From Chryseobacterium viscerum (GTDB lineage: Bacteria; Bacteroidota; Bacteroidia; Flavobacteriales; Weeksellaceae), in NCBI RefSeq assembly GCF_002899945.2, contig NZ_PPEG02000008.1, positions 62,001 to 126,000 on the forward strand: a stretch of DNA of 64,000 bases, read 5' to 3'. Positions 62,414 through 64,000 of the stretch are shown here, one piece after another. The notes below the pieces were generated by a model. It ran no database searches. It saw only the letters and a list, made by a program, of their open reading frames with translations, and had not been told where the DNA came from. The stretch's first letter is position 1. Each line of letters opens with the position of its first letter. A program made the translations under genes and the position numbers.

Positions 62414-62797
62414 ATGGGTAAAATAAAAGAGAATTCAACGAATAATATCAACCGGCAATATATACAGGGATGTGATTTAAGTTATGCAGTATGCAGAATC
62501 GGAGGCCGATGGAAGCTGATTATTTTAAACAAGTTAAAAGACGGAAAATTGCGCTTCAGCGAGCTTAGAAACTCTATTTCAGGAATAACGGAAAGAATGC
62601 TTACCCTTCAGCTGAGAGAACTGGAAAAAGAAAGCTTAGTAACGAGAACAGTTCACGCAGAAGTTCCACCAAGGGTAGATTATGAATTGACCGCTATAGC
62701 CAGAGAGCTTATTCCCATATGGAAACAGCTTGATGAATGGGGAGGAAGACACAGAGAATTGATGCAGGCACAGGAAGAAGCCGGAGAATTAAAATAA
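62414..62797 (+). CDS. HxlR-family transcriptional regulator
   Basis: A 127-residue winged-helix protein: CRIGGRWKLIILNKLKDG, RFSELRNSISGITERMLTLQL, RELEKESLVTR and YELTAIARELIPIW are the family blocks. A conserved N-terminal Cys occurs (GCDLSYAVC), the position used for redox or electrophile sensing in several HxlR proteins. Divergent from the hydrolase/MFS unit with 159 bases between starts. A TACATTTG -7-like element lies at 62362-62369. Confidence 0.92.
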   Translation: MGKIKENSTNNINRQYIQGCDLSYAVCRIGGRWKLIILNKLKDGKLRFSELRNSISGITERMLTLQLRELEKESLVTRTVHAEVPPRVDYELTAIARELIPIWKQLDEWGGRHRELMQAQEEAGELK

Positions 62798-62803
62798 AAA
62801 ATT

Positions 62804-62836
62804 TTGGGGGATTTTATCTGCGATAAAATCCCCCAA
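62804..62836. terminator. Perfect 15 bp stem-loop terminator
   Basis: TTGGGGGATTTTATC with its exact complement flanks a three-base loop (TGC), 7 bases after the HxlR stop. The core ATTTTATCTGCGATAAAAT is identical to a module in the dispersed repeat at 39235-39253, so a repeat fragment may have been taken as a terminator. It also serves the convergent MFS gene. Confidence 0.75.
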
Positions 62837-62872
62837 ACTTAAAAGAATCAGAAATGTAAAATAAATTCTGAT

Positions 62873-64000
62873 TTATGCTTTATTGACTCTTTTACAAAAC
62901 AGAATATGTGCGATCAAAGCCAATACACCAAATACAGTTCCCACAAGGCATACTCCACTCCATTGAGCTTTTTGCCATGCAATAGAAGCCAGCCAGGTTC
63001 CCAATGATCCGCCAATGAAATAGGAAACCATATACACCGTATTCAACCTGTTTACAGCATTTGATTTAATCAGAAAATAATTGGTCTGGTTCATAATATG
63101 GCTCGATTGTACTCCCAGATCAACAAGAATAACTCCTACAATCAGTCCCCAATAGGTTTCTCCTGCAAAATAGGTAAAGCCCCAGCTTCCTATGACAATC
63201 AGTAAAGAATACAATATAATTCGGTTAATATCCAGATACTTTTGAAGTTTTCCCACCTTTGCCGCCGCTAAAGCGCCTACTGCTCCTGCCAACCCAAAGC
63301 TTCCTACAACGGAAGATCCCGCATTGAAAGGCGGTTTTTCCATATGGAAAACCAATGTTGTAAACAATGCACACATAGACCCGAATGCCATTGCTCCACG
63401 GAATGATGCCAGCTGAAGAATAGGTTGTGTTCTGGCAAGATGGGCAACAGAACGCATCAGCTCTTTGTAGCTCCCTTTAAAATTAGGGGACAGCTCAGGA
63501 AGCATTTTATATACAGCCAGCCACACCAGGATCATCAGCCCTGCCGCAATACCAAACATCGCTCTCCATCCCCATACTTCTCCTACAATTCCTCCTACAA
63601 AACGGGAAAGAAGAATTCCCAGTAACAATCCAGACATCACCAATCCGATATTGGATGATTTTTCTTTATCTGAAGAAAGTTCTGCTGCAATAGGAACAAA
63701 AAGTTGTGGAATAACCGAGGTAGCTCCAATCAATAGACTGGCTGCATACAACATCCATAACTCAGTAGCAAAAGTCATCCATAAGAGCGATCCAAAAACC
63801 AGAAACAGGTCTATTAAAATTAATCTCTTTCGGAAAAACTTATCTCCTAATGGAACAATCAGCAACAGTCCCAATGCATACCCTATCTGAGTAAGCACCG
63901 ATATTTTGCTGGCAGCACTTTCAGAAACCTTAAAATCTTCCGAAATAAGCGCCAACAAGGGCTGGTTATAATAATTGTTGGCCACTACAAGCCCGGAAAT
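62873..64000 (-). CDS. MFS transporter (start outside the window)
   Basis: 376 codons are open to the window end, so the N-terminus is missing. The first residues seen, SGLVVANNYYNQPLL, are the end of helix 1 of the YgaY/AraJ-like MFS branch (NYY.QP). At least ten hydrophobic segments follow, with loop 2-3 LGDKFFRKRLI. A GTG at 63985 is in frame but would cut the first helix, so it is not taken as the start. Substrate unknown. Confidence 0.88.
   Translation of the reverse strand: MSGLVVANNYYNQPLLALISEDFKVSESAASKISVLTQIGYALGLLLIVPLGDKFFRKRLILIDLFLVFGSLLWMTFATELWMLYAASLLIGATSVIPQLFVPIAAELSSDKEKSSNIGLVMSGLLLGILLSRFVGGIVGEVWGWRAMFGIAAGLMILVWLAVYKMLPELSPNFKGSYKELMRSVAHLARTQPILQLASFRGAMAFGSMCALFTTLVFHMEKPPFNAGSSVVGSFGLAGAVGALAAAKVGKLQKYLDINRIILYSLLIVIGSWGFTYFAGETYWGLIVGVILVDLGVQSSHIMNQTNYFLIKSNAVNRLNTVYMVSYFIGGSLGTWLASIAWQKAQWSGVCLVGTVFGVLALIAHILFCKRVNKA

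Noticed and set aside
1..64000. rRNA, tRNA, insertion sequence or prophage genes
   Set aside because: No cloverleaf, rRNA-like or transposase/integrase sequence was recognised on either strand by reading; a tRNAscan or ISfinder run was not possible.

Overview
The window reads as chromosomal DNA of a Bacteroidota bacterium, most likely Chryseobacterium or a close relative in the Weeksellaceae. Supporting signs are the low G+C content, intergenic elements of the TTTG/TAnnTTTG promoter type, a protein with a type IX secretion (T9SS) sorting tail, several outer-membrane receptors with an N-terminal carboxypeptidase-regulatory-like domain instead of STN, a CzcA-TolC fusion, and many AT-rich dispersed intergenic repeats. 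No rRNA, tRNA, prophage, insertion sequence or CRISPR array was recognised.

Layout. 1-2027: the 3' part of an FAD-dependent dehydrogenase gene plus an SDR gene. 2114-8624: a leftward group holding a PAP2 phosphatase, a TonB-dependent receptor, a membrane protein with four internal repeats, a histidine kinase and a response regulator. 8870-14159: a ClC channel/transporter, an aldo/keto reductase and a large conserved protein of unknown function. 14160-15054: a gene-free stretch with three tandem ~190 bp repeats. 15055-21194: a heavy-metal RND efflux system with a small linked envelope protein. 21260-25410: LysR/LysE, then a leftward MFS - siderophore-interacting protein - Crp/Fnr unit preceded by a perfect FNR-type palindrome. 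25496-32188: an unknown protein, a candidate small RNA, an AraC/MFS pair resembling NimR/NimT, an MBL-fold/HxlR pair, and a T9SS-tailed delta-60 repeat protein with a small secreted partner. 32294-37432: biotin genes bioA, bioB, bioD and bioF, ending (at its promoter end) in an uncharacterised ferritin-like diiron protein; a MocR regulator is divergent.

39531-53226 is the most distinctive part: one leftward ~13.7 kb operon for a hydroxamate-type, NRPS-independent (NIS) siderophore. In transcription order it encodes a PLP decarboxylase, an NIS synthetase fused to an IucB-type acyltransferase, an amine N-hydroxylase, a second NIS synthetase, a MATE exporter, a dedicated acyl carrier protein, an AMP-forming acid ligase, a TonB-dependent siderophore receptor and a PepSY-type reductase. 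A clavaminate-synthase-like Fe(II)/2-oxoglutarate oxygenase gene (53443) is divergent, behind a near-perfect Bacteroidota promoter; a 34 bp inverted repeat lies between them. The ACP/ligase pair and a degenerate CoA-binding loop in the fused acyltransferase suggest that the acyl group comes from an ACP thioester and not from acetyl-CoA.

54797-64000 holds a class-C beta-lactamase-like hydrolase, an esterase, a second Crp/Fnr protein, a GNAT protein, a frameshifted S41 peptidase remnant, a nucleosidase-like protein, a FrnE-type DsbA, an HxlR-linked alpha/beta hydrolase plus MFS unit, and an MFS gene cut by the window end. Functions are inferred from motifs and recalled family knowledge; no database search was run.
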